Shown piece after piece: positions 47,106-57,234 of a stretch of 64,000 bases of DNA. The number at the start of each line of letters is the position of its first letter. Position 1 is the stretch's first letter. A program made the position numbers and the translations under genes. Under the pieces are notes generated by a model, which was not told the DNA's origin, searched no databases, and saw nothing but the letters and a program-made list of their open reading frames with translations. Origin of the DNA: Rhodococcus coprophilus NBRC 100603 (GTDB lineage: Bacteria; Actinomycetota; Actinomycetes; Mycobacteriales; Mycobacteriaceae); NCBI RefSeq assembly GCF_001895045.1, contig NZ_BDAM01000001.1, positions 868,001-932,000 on the forward strand. Direction: 5' to 3'.

Positions 47106-47513
47106 TCACAGCTTGTCGCCGTCCACCGAATCGAGCACCACGAACGCGCCGGCCATGTCGCCGTCATGGGTCAGCGACACGTGGATCCGCATTCCCCCCA
47201 GGTGCTCTGCCACCTCCCGGTGCAAGCGGATGCTCGGCCGGCCCCAGGCATCGGAGATCACTTCGATCTGCTGATGGATGGTCTCGGGCAGGACCGGCGG
47301 GCGGCCGAACAGTGCGGCCGACCACGCCTTGATCACCGCTTCTTTCGCCGCCCACCGGGCCGCGAAATGCCGGGCCGGATCGGAGCTGCGGGTATTCGCA
47401 TCACGGCGCTCCCCCGGTGTGAAGTTCGCCAGCATCGTCGTGCCGCAACGGCCCAACTGCTCAGCGAACTCGGGAACCGACACGAGGTCGAACCCGATAC
47501 CCGCAACTCCCAT
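47106..47513 (-). CDS. acpS: Holo-[acyl-carrier-protein] synthase
   Basis: Transfers 4'-phosphopantetheine from CoA to the carrier domain of the fatty acid synthase just upstream. 135 residues with GIGFDLVSVPEF (metal-binding Asp) and the WAAKEAVIKAW motif. The ATG at 47513 lies 32 bases after the fas stop, so the two genes are co-transcribed as in Rv2524c-Rv2523c. Confidence 0.95.
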   Translation of the reverse strand: MGVAGIGFDLVSVPEFAEQLGRCGTTMLANFTPGERRDANTRSSDPARHFAARWAAKEAVIKAWSAALFGRPPVLPETIHQQIEVISDAWGRPSIRLHREVAEHLGGMRIHVSLTHDGDMAGAFVVLDSVDGDKL

Positions 47514-47545
47514 CCTGCTGTACCCGTCCCTTCGGTTGCGTGACG

Positions 47546-50500
47546 CTACTTGCAGCCGGGCAGGCCCGAGCGGTACACGTCGTCGTCGCCGAGTCGTGCA
47601 TCCGCGTCGAGCAGCACGTCCGCCTCGAGCTGCCGGGCAGCGGCTGCCGGCACCGCGTCGCCACCGAACCGGCGATCGGCCGGCCGCTGGTACAGGGCTG
47701 CGCCGCCCGTCATGGCCGCGGCCAGACGCCGCTTACCCGTGACGGTCCGGGCTGCCGCCGCGGTCCGGTACTCCTCACGCCGATCCGCGGGGATCGCCTC
47801 GACGAACGCCTGCGGATGCACCACCGCGATCAGCCCGGATACGTGACCGAACCCGAGGCTGGTCAGCAGTCCGGCCTTGAGCGCGTACTGCTCGCCGAAA
47901 CGCAGCGGGGTGCGTGCCCACACGAGGTGCTCGAACTCCGCCATCTTGTCGTCCACGCAGTCCAGGCTGCGATTCGGAGGAACGACACCCTGGCTCAGCA
48001 CCTGGCACAGCCCGACGAGCTGGAACGCTGCCGCACCACCCTTCGCGTGTCCGGTCAGCGACTTCTGCGACACCACGAACATCGGATTGCCGTCGCTGCG
48101 GCCGAGTGCCGCGGCGAGCCGCTCGTGCAGTTCCGCCTCGTTCGGATCGTTCGCAGCCGTCGACGTGTCGTGCTTGGAGATGACGGCGATGTCGTCGGCG
48201 GTCACGCCGAGCTTGCGCAGTTCCTTGGCCAATCCCGATTCCAGGCCACCGCGACCTGCGCCGAGCGCGCCGATTCCCGGAGCCGGGATCGAGGTGTGCA
48301 CGCCGTCGGCGAACGAACCGGCCCACGCGACCACACCGAGTACGGGCAGCCCCATTTCGAGTGCGACATCACCGGAGGCGAGCAGAACGGTGCCGCCGCC
48401 GGCCGACTCGACGAACCCACCGCGACGACGGTCGTTGGCCCGCGAGAAGCGACGGTCGTCGATGCCCTTCGCACGCATGTCGTCCGACTTCGCGGTCGCC
48501 GACATGTCGCCGAAGCCGATGATCCCCTCGATACCGAGGTCGTCGAAGCCACCCGCGACCACCAGCTTCGCCTTGCCCAGCTTGATCTTGTCGACACCCT
48601 CCTCGACGGACACCGCGGCAGTCGCACAGGCGGCGACCGGGTGCACCATCGCGCCGTACCCGCCAACATAGGACTGCACGACGTGCGCGGCGATGACGTT
48701 CGGCAGGGCTTCCTGCAGGATGTCGTTCGCGCGGGACTCCCCGAGCAGCGTGTCGATGTAGAGCGAGCGCATCGACGTCATGCCGCCCATACCGGTTCCC
48801 TGCGTGTTGGCGACCAGCGAGGGATGCACCCACCGGAGCAGCTCCGACGGGGTGAAACCGCCGGTCAGGAACGCGTCGACCGTCGTGACGATGTTCCACA
48901 GACCCACCCGGTCCACCGAGTCCGCCATGTCGGCGGGGATGCCCCACTTGGTGACGTCGAAGCCGGTGGGGATCTGACCGCCGACCGTACGGGTCAGCTT
49001 CGCCTTCCGCGGCACCCGGATCTCGGTTCCGGCCTTGCGGGTGACCGTCCAGTCCCCCGACTCGGAATCCACCGAGGCGGTCGTGTTCTCCGGATCGGAA
49101 TCGACGAAGGCGCGAGCCTCCGCTTCGGAGCCCACGACGAAGGAGAGATCCTTGTCGAGGAACACCGAGGTCAGCAACGGTGCGGTGTTGTCGGTCATCG
49201 CGCCGTCGTCGGCGTAGCGCCGGATACCGGAGCGTTCGACGACGGTGTCGTGATAGCGGTCGGCGATCTCCGATTCCGGAACCAGCTCGCCGGTTTCGGC
49301 GTCGTAGAAGCCGGGCTCGGGTTCGTTCTCCCACACGACGAGGCCGGTGACCCACGCCAGTTCGAGTACGCCGGCTGCCGACAGTTCCTCGTCGACCTCC
49401 ATCTCGAAGCGGGTGCGTGCCGAACCGTACGGGCCGAGCTCACCGGCACCGACGATGACGACCATGTCGGCAGGGTCGATGTCGAGCGCGGCCCACTCGG
49501 GGGTGGGGACGTCCTCGGCGCGCGGCGCTGCGGGCAGAGCCGCGATCGTCGCGTCCCGGTCCTCGTCCGCGTCGTCGGAGGCGTCGGCCGCTGCGTCCTG
49601 CGCCTGCTTGGCGAGTGCCGGCAGATCGAGATCAGCCTCGGCGAGCCCACCGGTGAGGTCGGCGACGAGCGGTGCCTCCTGAGCGAGCCTCTTGGCCTCC
49701 GGTCCGACGAGCTTGCAGAGCTCAGCGGCCATCTCCGTCGGCGACCACGTGCGCACACCCGCGGCCTCGACCGCCTCGACCAGCGGGTCGTTACCGCCCA
49801 TCAGGCCCGTCCCACGAACCCAGCCGATGAGGGCGTGGGCCAGGGTGACGCGCTCGGCCCAGGTGCGCTCGGCGCTCCAGCGAGTGACGATCGCATCCAG
49901 CGCCGCCTTCGACTCGCCGTAGGCGCCGTCGCCGCCGAACATGCCGCGATTCGGAGAGCCCGGAAGCACGACGTGCAGATGCGTGTCGACATCGGTGTCG
50001 GATCCGATGGCGGACAGTCCGGCGATCAACCGCTCGACCGACCACAGCAGGACCCGCATCTCCATTTCGGCACGCGCTCCGGCGTCGGCGAGCGACCCGG
50101 CGACGCGCGGTGCGGCGAACGGGAACAGCAGCGTCGGGGTGAGGGCGTCCTTGATCAGCTTCTTGGCGCCGCCCGCGTTCTCGACGGTTTCGGTGCCGAT
50201 CCATTCGATGAGAGCGTCGACGTCGGAGTACGACGCCATGTTCGCGGGCACCACCCACAGGGCGGCACCGGTACGGGCGTGCCGGGCGTAGAGGTCCTTG
50301 TAGAACCCGAGCCGGGACGAGTCGAGGCGGGAGGTCGTGACGATCACCGTCGCGCCTCCGGCGAGAAGCTGTGCGGCGACGGCGGCACCGATACCGCCCT
50401 TGCTCGCTCCGGTGACGACCGCGACCTCGTCGCCGTACTCGGCATCCACCGTCTCCTGGGCGGCCGCAGCGATGCGGCCGTACGTCTCGGCCAGGACCAC

Positions 50501-53500
50501 GCGACCGGCTTCGATGGCCTTGGCTCGCCAGAACGTAGCGTGCGCAGCGACCGTCCTGCCCGATGCCGCGAAGCGCTCGACGTCGATCGGGTCGCCGAGC
50601 CAGATGCGGGCGAGATCCTCGCGTGCCGTGGCCCAGCGGTCGTCGATCAGTACAGCCTTACGTGTGTCGAACGCGGGCGCGACCTGTCGCGGCCAGTCCG
50701 AACCGAGCTCGGCGGAGACCAGCTCCACGAGCTCGTCGTCGGCCTTGTCCGCAAGTCCGTCCACGTGCTCGGTGAGACCGAGCTGGCCGAGTACCAGTCG
50801 AGCGGCGTTCGCCAGGACTCCGTCGCGACCGGTGATCTGCTCGGTGAACTCGCCGAGCGCCGCAGCGTCGACCGTGCCACCGCCACCGCCGCCGGCGGAC
50901 GGAAGCGTGACCGAGACGCCACGTCGCGACCCGACGGACTGAACCGCGGCGTCGATCAGCGCGTCGACGGCACCGGTGTCGGCGAGCGCACCCTGCGCCA
51001 GCCCACCGAGGTCCCCGCCCCGAACGGACGTTCCGTCACGGCTGCCGAGTGCGACCTCCGCAGTCACGTGCTGGGTCCAGCCTTCCCCGAGGCCCCACAC
51101 CTTCGTGACGCGATCGGCGACGTATCCCGGACGTTTGCCCGACGGCCCGAAGACCTTCCGCAGATGATCGTTGATCGAATCGGACAGCACGGGCCCGAAC
51201 GGACGGTACGTGCGGGCAAGCCGGTCCACTGTCCCGGCGAGTGCGCCCATGTCCGCGTCGGCGGCACCGTCGATGGCGCCGAGCGAGAGCTCCGATCCGA
51301 GGTCGACGAGCAACTGATTGCGACGCGAGGACACACCGTCGCACAGCGCCTCGATCGTGTCGGCGGGACCGATCTGATCGGGACGCAGCTTCGTCCACAG
51401 TGCGATGAGCACCCGGGTAGCGTCGGCAGCGCTGAATGCGATGTCGTCGGGCCGTGGGCCACCCGCCGGAGCCGCCGGGGCTGCCGGGGCTGCCGGCGCC
51501 GCAGCGGTGGTGGGCGCCTCGGAGACGACGGGTTCGTCGTCCTCGACCGGCGCCGGATCGACATCGGTGGAGTACACGACCGACGCCTCCCGCTCGATGT
51601 TGAGCACCTCGACGGGTTCGCCGAAGCGGCCCGGCAGCTTGAGCGTCTGCGACGCGAGATTCGCGACGGTCGGGACCGCGCCGAGGCCGACCTCGACGAA
51701 TCGCTCCACACCGAGACCACCCTCGGATTCCGGTGTGAACAGCAGATCCTGGGTTTCGATCCAGCGCACCGGCGACGCGAACTGCCATGCCAGCAGTTCC
51801 GCCAGCACGACGCGGCAGAGCTTGGACCGATCGGCCGACCAGGTGTCGAAGTCCGCGAGGACGTCGGCCAGGGGTTCGGACGGAACCAGGTCGGCGATCT
51901 CCTGTACGAAGTCGCGACCCAGGTCGAACGGCTTCGGCACCAGGTTCGGGATGTAGCGGCCGAGGAGGATGTCCGGATCGATCTGCTCGGGCAGCAGATG
52001 CAGCAGACGCTCACGGAAATCGTCGACGCCGCCGCGCAGCACGGTCGAGTGGAACGGCACGTCGATCCCGGGAACCAGGATGAATGCGCGTTTGCCGCCG
52101 AACTCGGCGACCTTCCGCTCGATCACCTTTTCGAGAGCATCGAGCCCCGCGACCGTGCCCGCGATCGCGTACTGCGATCCACGCAGATTGAGGTTGACGA
52201 TCTCGAGGAACTCTCCGGCCTGCTCTGCGACCTCGGCGACGAACGCCTCCAGATCCTCGTCCGCGACACCGAACTGCGACGGACGGATCGCCGCCATGCG
52301 GTAGTCGGAGCGGCCCTGTGCGTCGCGCGGCACGAGAGCGTGCATCGCCGAGCCGCGCTGGAAGACCACCTCGAGTACGGCCTCGAGGGGCAGTACGCCG
52401 GCGACCGCCGCGAGGGCGTTGTATTCGCCGACCGAATGCCCGGCGAGCAGGGCATCCTCGATGAACGCTCCGGCCTCACGGAGTTCCGCGATCTGCGCGA
52501 CACCGAGCGTGGCCATGGCGACCTGCGTGAACTGGGTCAGGTGCAGCACACCGTCGGGATGCTTGTGGGTGACGCCCTGGGCCTTGAGCACCGTCGGGTT
52601 GTCGCGCACGACGGCAAGGATCGAGAAGCCGAGCGCCTTGCGGGTGTGCTTGTCCGCGCGGTCCCAGATTTCGCGGGCGGCCTTGCTGCGGGCGCGGGCG
52701 TCGAGGCCCATGCCCGGTCGCTGGATGCCCTGTCCCGGGAATGCGTAGACGGTCTTGGGAGCGGCGATCCGGCCCGTGGCCACCATGACGAGGTCGCCGT
52801 CCACCCGGCAGCCGACCTCGACGACGTCGGCGCCGCGGTCGGTAGCGATCCGGTCGACGCGGACGTCGATCTTCGCCCCTGGACGCACCATGCCCAGGAA
52901 GCGGGTGGTCCACGCGGTCAGGCGGCGGACCGGCAGCTTCGCGTCCGTTTCGGCGGCCGTGACGACCTGCTGAGCAGCGGCCGACAGCCACATGCCGTGC
53001 ACGATCGGGCTGCCGAGTCCTGCCAGGAGGGCGGCGTTGCCGGACGTGTGGATCGGGTTGTGGTCGCCCGACACCTTCGCGAACGCCGCCATGTCGGTCG
53101 GCGCGACGATCACTGCATCCCGGCGTCGGCGACGCGGAGTGTCGGTGGCGTCCTCGCTCAGAGCGCCGCCGGCGCGGACCGGATCGGCGAGTCCGGCGGT
53201 GCCGGTACGGCCGCGGATCGCGAATCGCTCGGTCAGGGTCGCGACGATGTTGCCGCCCGAACCGTCACCGCTGTCTGCGGTGATCACGACGCGGACCTCC
53301 ACGACCCGGCCGAGGTCGGTGTCGGAGACTCCCGCGACCTCTGCCTTGACCCCGAGGAACGCCGGTTCCGTGGGAAGGCCGTTCTTGACGTCGATGGCGT
53401 GGTCGAGATGAACCAGGTCGAGCATGCCCTCGATGACGGAAAGACCGTCGCCGGTGCGGGCGGCGCCGAGCGAGGCGAAGACCGCCGGCCAGCACGCGCC

Positions 53501-56500
53501 GACGAGGACGTCGGGCACACCGTTGCCGCTCGGAGTCAGGTTCCCGGGCAGGCCCGAACCCGTCACTCCGGCATGGTCGGCGATCTTTTCGGGCAGCCAG
53601 CCCAAGGTGATGCGGGCGGCGCCCTTCTTGACGGTGGGCAGTTCCTGACCGGCGGCGACACCGAGCAGCGCGGACATCGCAGCGTCCGCGTCTGCGGCGC
53701 TCACCACCGGAGCGCCACCGGTGCTCACGGAAGCCGGCACGGTGATGCGGATCTCGACGGCCTTGTCGCGGGCGAGCGGAACCCGGAGCCCGACGTGCCG
53801 GTCGTCGAGGACGGTCAGGGTGGCGCCGGTCGGTGCGTGCGACACCGCGGACTCCGATTCGGCGGTCCATTCGGAGAGATCACCGAGACGGTGGACCGGG
53901 TTACGGGTGAGACGACCCGCCCAGTGCACATCCGGTGCGGAGAGCACCGCGTCCAGCACGCCGGGCGCGAGATCGAGGTGACGGCGAGCGACGATCGCCG
54001 TCGGTTCCATACCGGCGGAGAGCAACTCGTCGACGGTGGCCTTCTCGAAACGGTCGAGCAACTCGCCGACAGGCTCGTCCACTCGCGTGATTCCCGCAAC
54101 GGCGACGGTGCCGGGGATCACGCAGACCTGATCGGCGCTGTAACGCGGGTCGTGAGCCTGCCACAGCGAGTCCGAACGCCACCAGCGACGCACGTCCCGG
54201 TCGATGACGGGAACGAAGTTGACGGGCTTGCCGGGGGTCTTGCACAGCGTCACGAAGAACGGGACGTCGGCGGGGTGGAGCAGAACCTCGTCCGCGTCGG
54301 GGTACTGAGCGGTGAGCGCGTGGAGCGCCGCGTGAGGCTGCTCGAGCGTCGCGTCGTCGGCGAACAAGGTCGGGATGGGCCCACGGTCGACCGGGTGCAG
54401 GCGAGCTTCGGCGCGCTGCAGCATCTCCCGGAAGCGCTCACGCCACGTCACATCGGTCCACAGGCTCGTGTGCGCTGCGGAAACGGCGTCGGCCAGGTCC
54501 GTGCCGCAATCGAAGTCGGCCACGGCGTCGGTGCCGACGGCAAGCTCGAGGTAGCGGCGGAGCCACTGCAGGTAGGTCATCGAGCCGAGGTCACCGAAGT
54601 ACGGCTTGGCCGTGACGTCGAGAGCGGCAATGATCTCGGCGCGACGCGCCGCCACGGCCTCGCCGTCACCGGCGACCTCGTCCAGGAGCCGGCCCGTGCG
54701 CGAAGCCGCGTTGTCGATTTCGTGGATGTCGGCGCCGAGTTGACTACGGCCCGATGCCATGCCGCCGGAAGCGGTGCCCGCACCGACCCAGTCGGGGGTG
54801 CCGGGTGTGTCGACGAGCAACTGCTTGACTGCCGGTGCGGTGGTGGCTTCGAGCGTGGCCATCGCCGCGGTGCCGACGAGAATGCCGTCGAGGGGCATCG
54901 CGGGGAAACCGTGCACCGTGGACCAGCGGCCGGTCAGGTAATCGGCAGCTTTCTCGGGCGTGCCGATCCCGCCGCCGACACACAGCACTAGGTTGGGGCG
55001 GGTGCGTAGCTCGGCGTAGGTGTCGAGCAGCAGGTCGTCGAGGTCCTCCCACGAATGGTGGCCGCCTGCGCGCCCGCCTTCGATGTGGACGATGACCGGG
55101 AAGTTCGGAACTTCGTTCGCGATCCGGATCACCGAACGGATCTGTGCGACGGTGCCCGGCTTGAAGGCGATGTGCTCGATTCCGGCGTCGCGCAGGTCGG
55201 AGATGATCTGGACCGCGTCGTCGAGTTCCGGGATGCCGGCGGTCACCACGACACCGTCGAACGGCGCACCGGCCGCACGGGCCTTCGGCACCAGGCGCTT
55301 ACCGCCCACATGCAGCTTCCACAGGTACGGGTCGAGGAACATCGAGTTGAACTGGGCTGCGCGACCCGGTTCGAGCAGCTTCTGCAAGCCGGCGACGTTG
55401 TCGGCGAAGATCTGCTCGGTGACCTGTCCGCCGCCCGCGAGTTCGGCCCAGTGGCCGGCATTGGCTGCGGCCGCGACGATCTGCGGGTCGACGGTCGTCG
55501 GCGTCATGCCCGCGAGCAGGATCGGCGAGCGGCCGGTCAGGCGAGTGAAAGAGGTCTCCACACCGACGCGCCCGTCCGGCAGCACGACCGGGGTGGGTGC
55601 GAATTCGGTCCATGCGCGGGGCACCTCGGGCTCCGCGCCGGGGGTGAGCAGATTGCGCTGACCGCCACGGGTAGACGCCGGAACGATGCCGACGCCCCGG
55701 CCGCGCAGGCCCGAGGCGGTCATACGGGTGAGGAGTTCTCCGGGGCCAAGGTCGAGGATCCACGACGCACCGGACTCGAGTGCATCGTCGACCTCCCGGA
55801 CCCAGTCGACGGGTCGCACGAGAATCGCTTCGGCAAGGGCCCGGGCGAGTTCCGCGTCGAGGTCGCACCGGGCAGCCCAGTCGGCAACCTGCTCGACGGC
55901 ATCGGCGAAGGCGGGGTGGTGGAATCCCACCTCGGCCGACACCGATTCGAAGGTCGGTGAGAAGACCGCGCCGCCACGCTGTTTCGACTCGCGCTCGCGG
56001 GTCTCGGCGTCGGAGATCTGCTCGCAGCGCTGCTGCACGCGCTCGAGCGCCGCCGGCGGACCGGACAACACGACGCGACGTCGTGCATTACGGATAGCGA
56101 CGACCGCGCTGACGGCGGGATCCTTGCCGTCGAACAACTCGGCGACGACGGCGCCGAGGCGTTCCGGGTCGGCACCTGCAACGGAGAGCATCGGGGACTT
56201 GCCGGCGCGCGCGAGCAGACCGCGACGTCGTCCGACAAGGGTCGCGGCAGCTCCGATGAGCTGCGCGAGCGCGAGGATCTCGGAATCCTTGTTTCCGCGG
56301 GCCGACACGGCTTCGACTGCGAGGACTCCGGCGGAGTGACCGATCACGGCGGACGGCGCCACCTCGGTGACGTCGAGACCCTGGTTCGCCAGCGCACGCA
56401 GGGCCGCGAGCTGAGTCAGGAGCACGCCGGGGAGAGACACGGCGGCGGAAGTCAGGACTGCGGCGTCGGGTCCGGCGGGCGCGTCGTCCTCGTCGGCGAG

Positions 56501-56824
56501 TTCCTGCTCGAGGATCCACGCGACGGGGTCGAAACCGACCGGCCGCACGACGACGAGATCGGCGGCGACGGGACCGAGGTGCGTGGCGGCGGCGTTGACC
56601 AGTTCGGTCAGCTCGGGTTCGAGGCCGTTGTCCCGGGTGAGTTCACCGAGCGAGTCGAGCCAGGGTGCGCCCTGACCGCCGAATGCGACGGCGTAGGGCT
56701 CACCGGCGAGGAACCTGTCCACGAGTGCCGACCGGGAAGCGGTGGCCGCTCCCTGTTCGCCGGTGCGTCGTGAGGCCTTCGAGTTCCGTCCGTTGTCACC
56801 TGGTGTGGTCTCGTCGATCGTCAC
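47546..56824 (-). CDS. fas: Type I fatty acid synthase
   Basis: Single polypeptide of 3092 residues making C16-C26 acyl-CoAs for phospholipids and as mycolate primers. Domain order, with approximate residues: acetyltransferase (GHSAG, about 160), enoyl reductase (about 540), MaoC-type dehydratase (SGDHNPIHTS, about 1255), malonyl/palmitoyl transferase (GHSVGEY, about 1460), acyl carrier (GVSSRRNQLLVDLGSE, about 1830), ketoreductase (VVTGASKGGIG, about 2140) and ketosynthase (active-site Cys in ACATAA, about 2735). The GTG at 56824, after an AGGAGAGG stretch, gives a length close to mycobacterial Fas; the frame is open to 57070. A palindrome lies about 125 bases upstream. Confidence 0.95.
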   Translation of the reverse strand: MTIDETTPGDNGRNSKASRRTGEQGAATASRSALVDRFLAGEPYAVAFGGQGAPWLDSLGELTRDNGLEPELTELVNAAATHLGPVAADLVVVRPVGFDPVAWILEQELADEDDAPAGPDAAVLTSAAVSLPGVLLTQLAALRALANQGLDVTEVAPSAVIGHSAGVLAVEAVSARGNKDSEILALAQLIGAAATLVGRRRGLLARAGKSPMLSVAGADPERLGAVVAELFDGKDPAVSAVVAIRNARRRVVLSGPPAALERVQQRCEQISDAETRERESKQRGGAVFSPTFESVSAEVGFHHPAFADAVEQVADWAARCDLDAELARALAEAILVRPVDWVREVDDALESGASWILDLGPGELLTRMTASGLRGRGVGIVPASTRGGQRNLLTPGAEPEVPRAWTEFAPTPVVLPDGRVGVETSFTRLTGRSPILLAGMTPTTVDPQIVAAAANAGHWAELAGGGQVTEQIFADNVAGLQKLLEPGRAAQFNSMFLDPYLWKLHVGGKRLVPKARAAGAPFDGVVVTAGIPELDDAVQIISDLRDAGIEHIAFKPGTVAQIRSVIRIANEVPNFPVIVHIEGGRAGGHHSWEDLDDLLLDTYAELRTRPNLVLCVGGGIGTPEKAADYLTGRWSTVHGFPAMPLDGILVGTAAMATLEATTAPAVKQLLVDTPGTPDWVGAGTASGGMASGRSQLGADIHEIDNAASRTGRLLDEVAGDGEAVAARRAEIIAALDVTAKPYFGDLGSMTYLQWLRRYLELAVGTDAVADFDCGTDLADAVSAAHTSLWTDVTWRERFREMLQRAEARLHPVDRGPIPTLFADDATLEQPHAALHALTAQYPDADEVLLHPADVPFFVTLCKTPGKPVNFVPVIDRDVRRWWRSDSLWQAHDPRYSADQVCVIPGTVAVAGITRVDEPVGELLDRFEKATVDELLSAGMEPTAIVARRHLDLAPGVLDAVLSAPDVHWAGRLTRNPVHRLGDLSEWTAESESAVSHAPTGATLTVLDDRHVGLRVPLARDKAVEIRITVPASVSTGGAPVVSAADADAAMSALLGVAAGQELPTVKKGAARITLGWLPEKIADHAGVTGSGLPGNLTPSGNGVPDVLVGACWPAVFASLGAARTGDGLSVIEGMLDLVHLDHAIDVKNGLPTEPAFLGVKAEVAGVSDTDLGRVVEVRVVITADSGDGSGGNIVATLTERFAIRGRTGTAGLADPVRAGGALSEDATDTPRRRRRDAVIVAPTDMAAFAKVSGDHNPIHTSGNAALLAGLGSPIVHGMWLSAAAQQVVTAAETDAKLPVRRLTAWTTRFLGMVRPGAKIDVRVDRIATDRGADVVEVGCRVDGDLVMVATGRIAAPKTVYAFPGQGIQRPGMGLDARARSKAAREIWDRADKHTRKALGFSILAVVRDNPTVLKAQGVTHKHPDGVLHLTQFTQVAMATLGVAQIAELREAGAFIEDALLAGHSVGEYNALAAVAGVLPLEAVLEVVFQRGSAMHALVPRDAQGRSDYRMAAIRPSQFGVADEDLEAFVAEVAEQAGEFLEIVNLNLRGSQYAIAGTVAGLDALEKVIERKVAEFGGKRAFILVPGIDVPFHSTVLRGGVDDFRERLLHLLPEQIDPDILLGRYIPNLVPKPFDLGRDFVQEIADLVPSEPLADVLADFDTWSADRSKLCRVVLAELLAWQFASPVRWIETQDLLFTPESEGGLGVERFVEVGLGAVPTVANLASQTLKLPGRFGEPVEVLNIEREASVVYSTDVDPAPVEDDEPVVSEAPTTAAAPAAPAAPAAPAGGPRPDDIAFSAADATRVLIALWTKLRPDQIGPADTIEALCDGVSSRRNQLLVDLGSELSLGAIDGAADADMGALAGTVDRLARTYRPFGPVLSDSINDHLRKVFGPSGKRPGYVADRVTKVWGLGEGWTQHVTAEVALGSRDGTSVRGGDLGGLAQGALADTGAVDALIDAAVQSVGSRRGVSVTLPSAGGGGGGTVDAAALGEFTEQITGRDGVLANAARLVLGQLGLTEHVDGLADKADDELVELVSAELGSDWPRQVAPAFDTRKAVLIDDRWATAREDLARIWLGDPIDVERFAASGRTVAAHATFWRAKAIEAGRVVLAETYGRIAAAAQETVDAEYGDEVAVVTGASKGGIGAAVAAQLLAGGATVIVTTSRLDSSRLGFYKDLYARHARTGAALWVVPANMASYSDVDALIEWIGTETVENAGGAKKLIKDALTPTLLFPFAAPRVAGSLADAGARAEMEMRVLLWSVERLIAGLSAIGSDTDVDTHLHVVLPGSPNRGMFGGDGAYGESKAALDAIVTRWSAERTWAERVTLAHALIGWVRGTGLMGGNDPLVEAVEAAGVRTWSPTEMAAELCKLVGPEAKRLAQEAPLVADLTGGLAEADLDLPALAKQAQDAAADASDDADEDRDATIAALPAAPRAEDVPTPEWAALDIDPADMVVIVGAGELGPYGSARTRFEMEVDEELSAAGVLELAWVTGLVVWENEPEPGFYDAETGELVPESEIADRYHDTVVERSGIRRYADDGAMTDNTAPLLTSVFLDKDLSFVVGSEAEARAFVDSDPENTTASVDSESGDWTVTRKAGTEIRVPRKAKLTRTVGGQIPTGFDVTKWGIPADMADSVDRVGLWNIVTTVDAFLTGGFTPSELLRWVHPSLVANTQGTGMGGMTSMRSLYIDTLLGESRANDILQEALPNVIAAHVVQSYVGGYGAMVHPVAACATAAVSVEEGVDKIKLGKAKLVVAGGFDDLGIEGIIGFGDMSATAKSDDMRAKGIDDRRFSRANDRRRGGFVESAGGGTVLLASGDVALEMGLPVLGVVAWAGSFADGVHTSIPAPGIGALGAGRGGLESGLAKELRKLGVTADDIAVISKHDTSTAANDPNEAELHERLAAALGRSDGNPMFVVSQKSLTGHAKGGAAAFQLVGLCQVLSQGVVPPNRSLDCVDDKMAEFEHLVWARTPLRFGEQYALKAGLLTSLGFGHVSGLIAVVHPQAFVEAIPADRREEYRTAAAARTVTGKRRLAAAMTGGAALYQRPADRRFGGDAVPAAAARQLEADVLLDADARLGDDDVYRSGLPGCK

Positions 56825-56947
56825 GCGTGTTTTTCCTCTCCTGAACACCCCTGCGTCGAGGCATTTCCTGTGGTGCAGCACTGCCTGCGCGGGTTTGTCG
56901 CATGGACTCGATGTGCTCTTACGGGCACGCCCAGATTCGCACAGAAT

Positions 56948-56965
56948 CATGAGGACTTCCTCATG
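56948..56965. promoter_or_regulatory. Palindrome upstream of fas
   Basis: CATGAGGA-CT-TCCTCATG has perfect 8-bp arms and a 2-base spacer, 123-141 bases upstream of the fas start. It is a good candidate for a dimeric repressor or activator site controlling fatty acid synthesis. Confidence 0.55.
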
Positions 56966-57203
56966 TTTTGAGCGCCGAGAGAGCGGCGCAGCCTCACGAC
57001 CGGTGAGTTGCCTCACAGTCGACGCCGAATCGAACCGGCGGGTAACCCGAATTGCCGCTGGCCGCGTCATTGCGTGGACGTCCGATAACCCGAGGAACCC
57101 TCACGTTTTATCGTTATCGAATCGTTATCATCTTGACGAGAGATCGAACTCGTGCGTCGAGACGACAACCGTGTCGGTCCGTGCCGCTAGCCTCGGCACC
57201 AAA

Positions 57204-57219
57204 TCGAACATACGTTCGT
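57204..57219 (+). promoter_or_regulatory. LexA (SOS) box
   Basis: TCGAACATACGTTCGT matches the mycobacterial LexA consensus TCGAAC-N4-GTTCGA at 11 of the 12 defined bases. It lies 15 bases before the ATG of the HNH gene and just downstream of a -10-like TAGCCT (57188-57193), which is itself flanked by an inverted repeat GTGCCG/CGGCAC. Confidence 0.85.
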
Positions 57220-57234
57220 AAACAGGGGGCGCAC

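Larger units (their letters stand above)
56825..57234. other. Divergent non-coding region between fas and the HNH gene
   Basis: It holds both promoters and several symmetric elements: the palindrome at 56948, CGGGTAACCCG (57039-57049), two direct repeats ATCGTTATC (57110-57118 and 57121-57129) in an A/T-richer patch, and the LexA box at 57204. No gene is supported. Confidence 0.6.

Noticed and set aside
47540..54991. Open frame of 2483 codons on the + strand
   Set aside because: It is antisense to fas, which has all expected domains in order. The translation is low-complexity Arg/Gly/Val-rich with no domain, a usual mirror effect in GC-rich coding DNA.
47546..57070. 3174-residue form of Fas
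   Set aside because: The first 82 residues would cover the promoter region and palindrome; the GTG at 56824 gives the length known for mycobacterial Fas.
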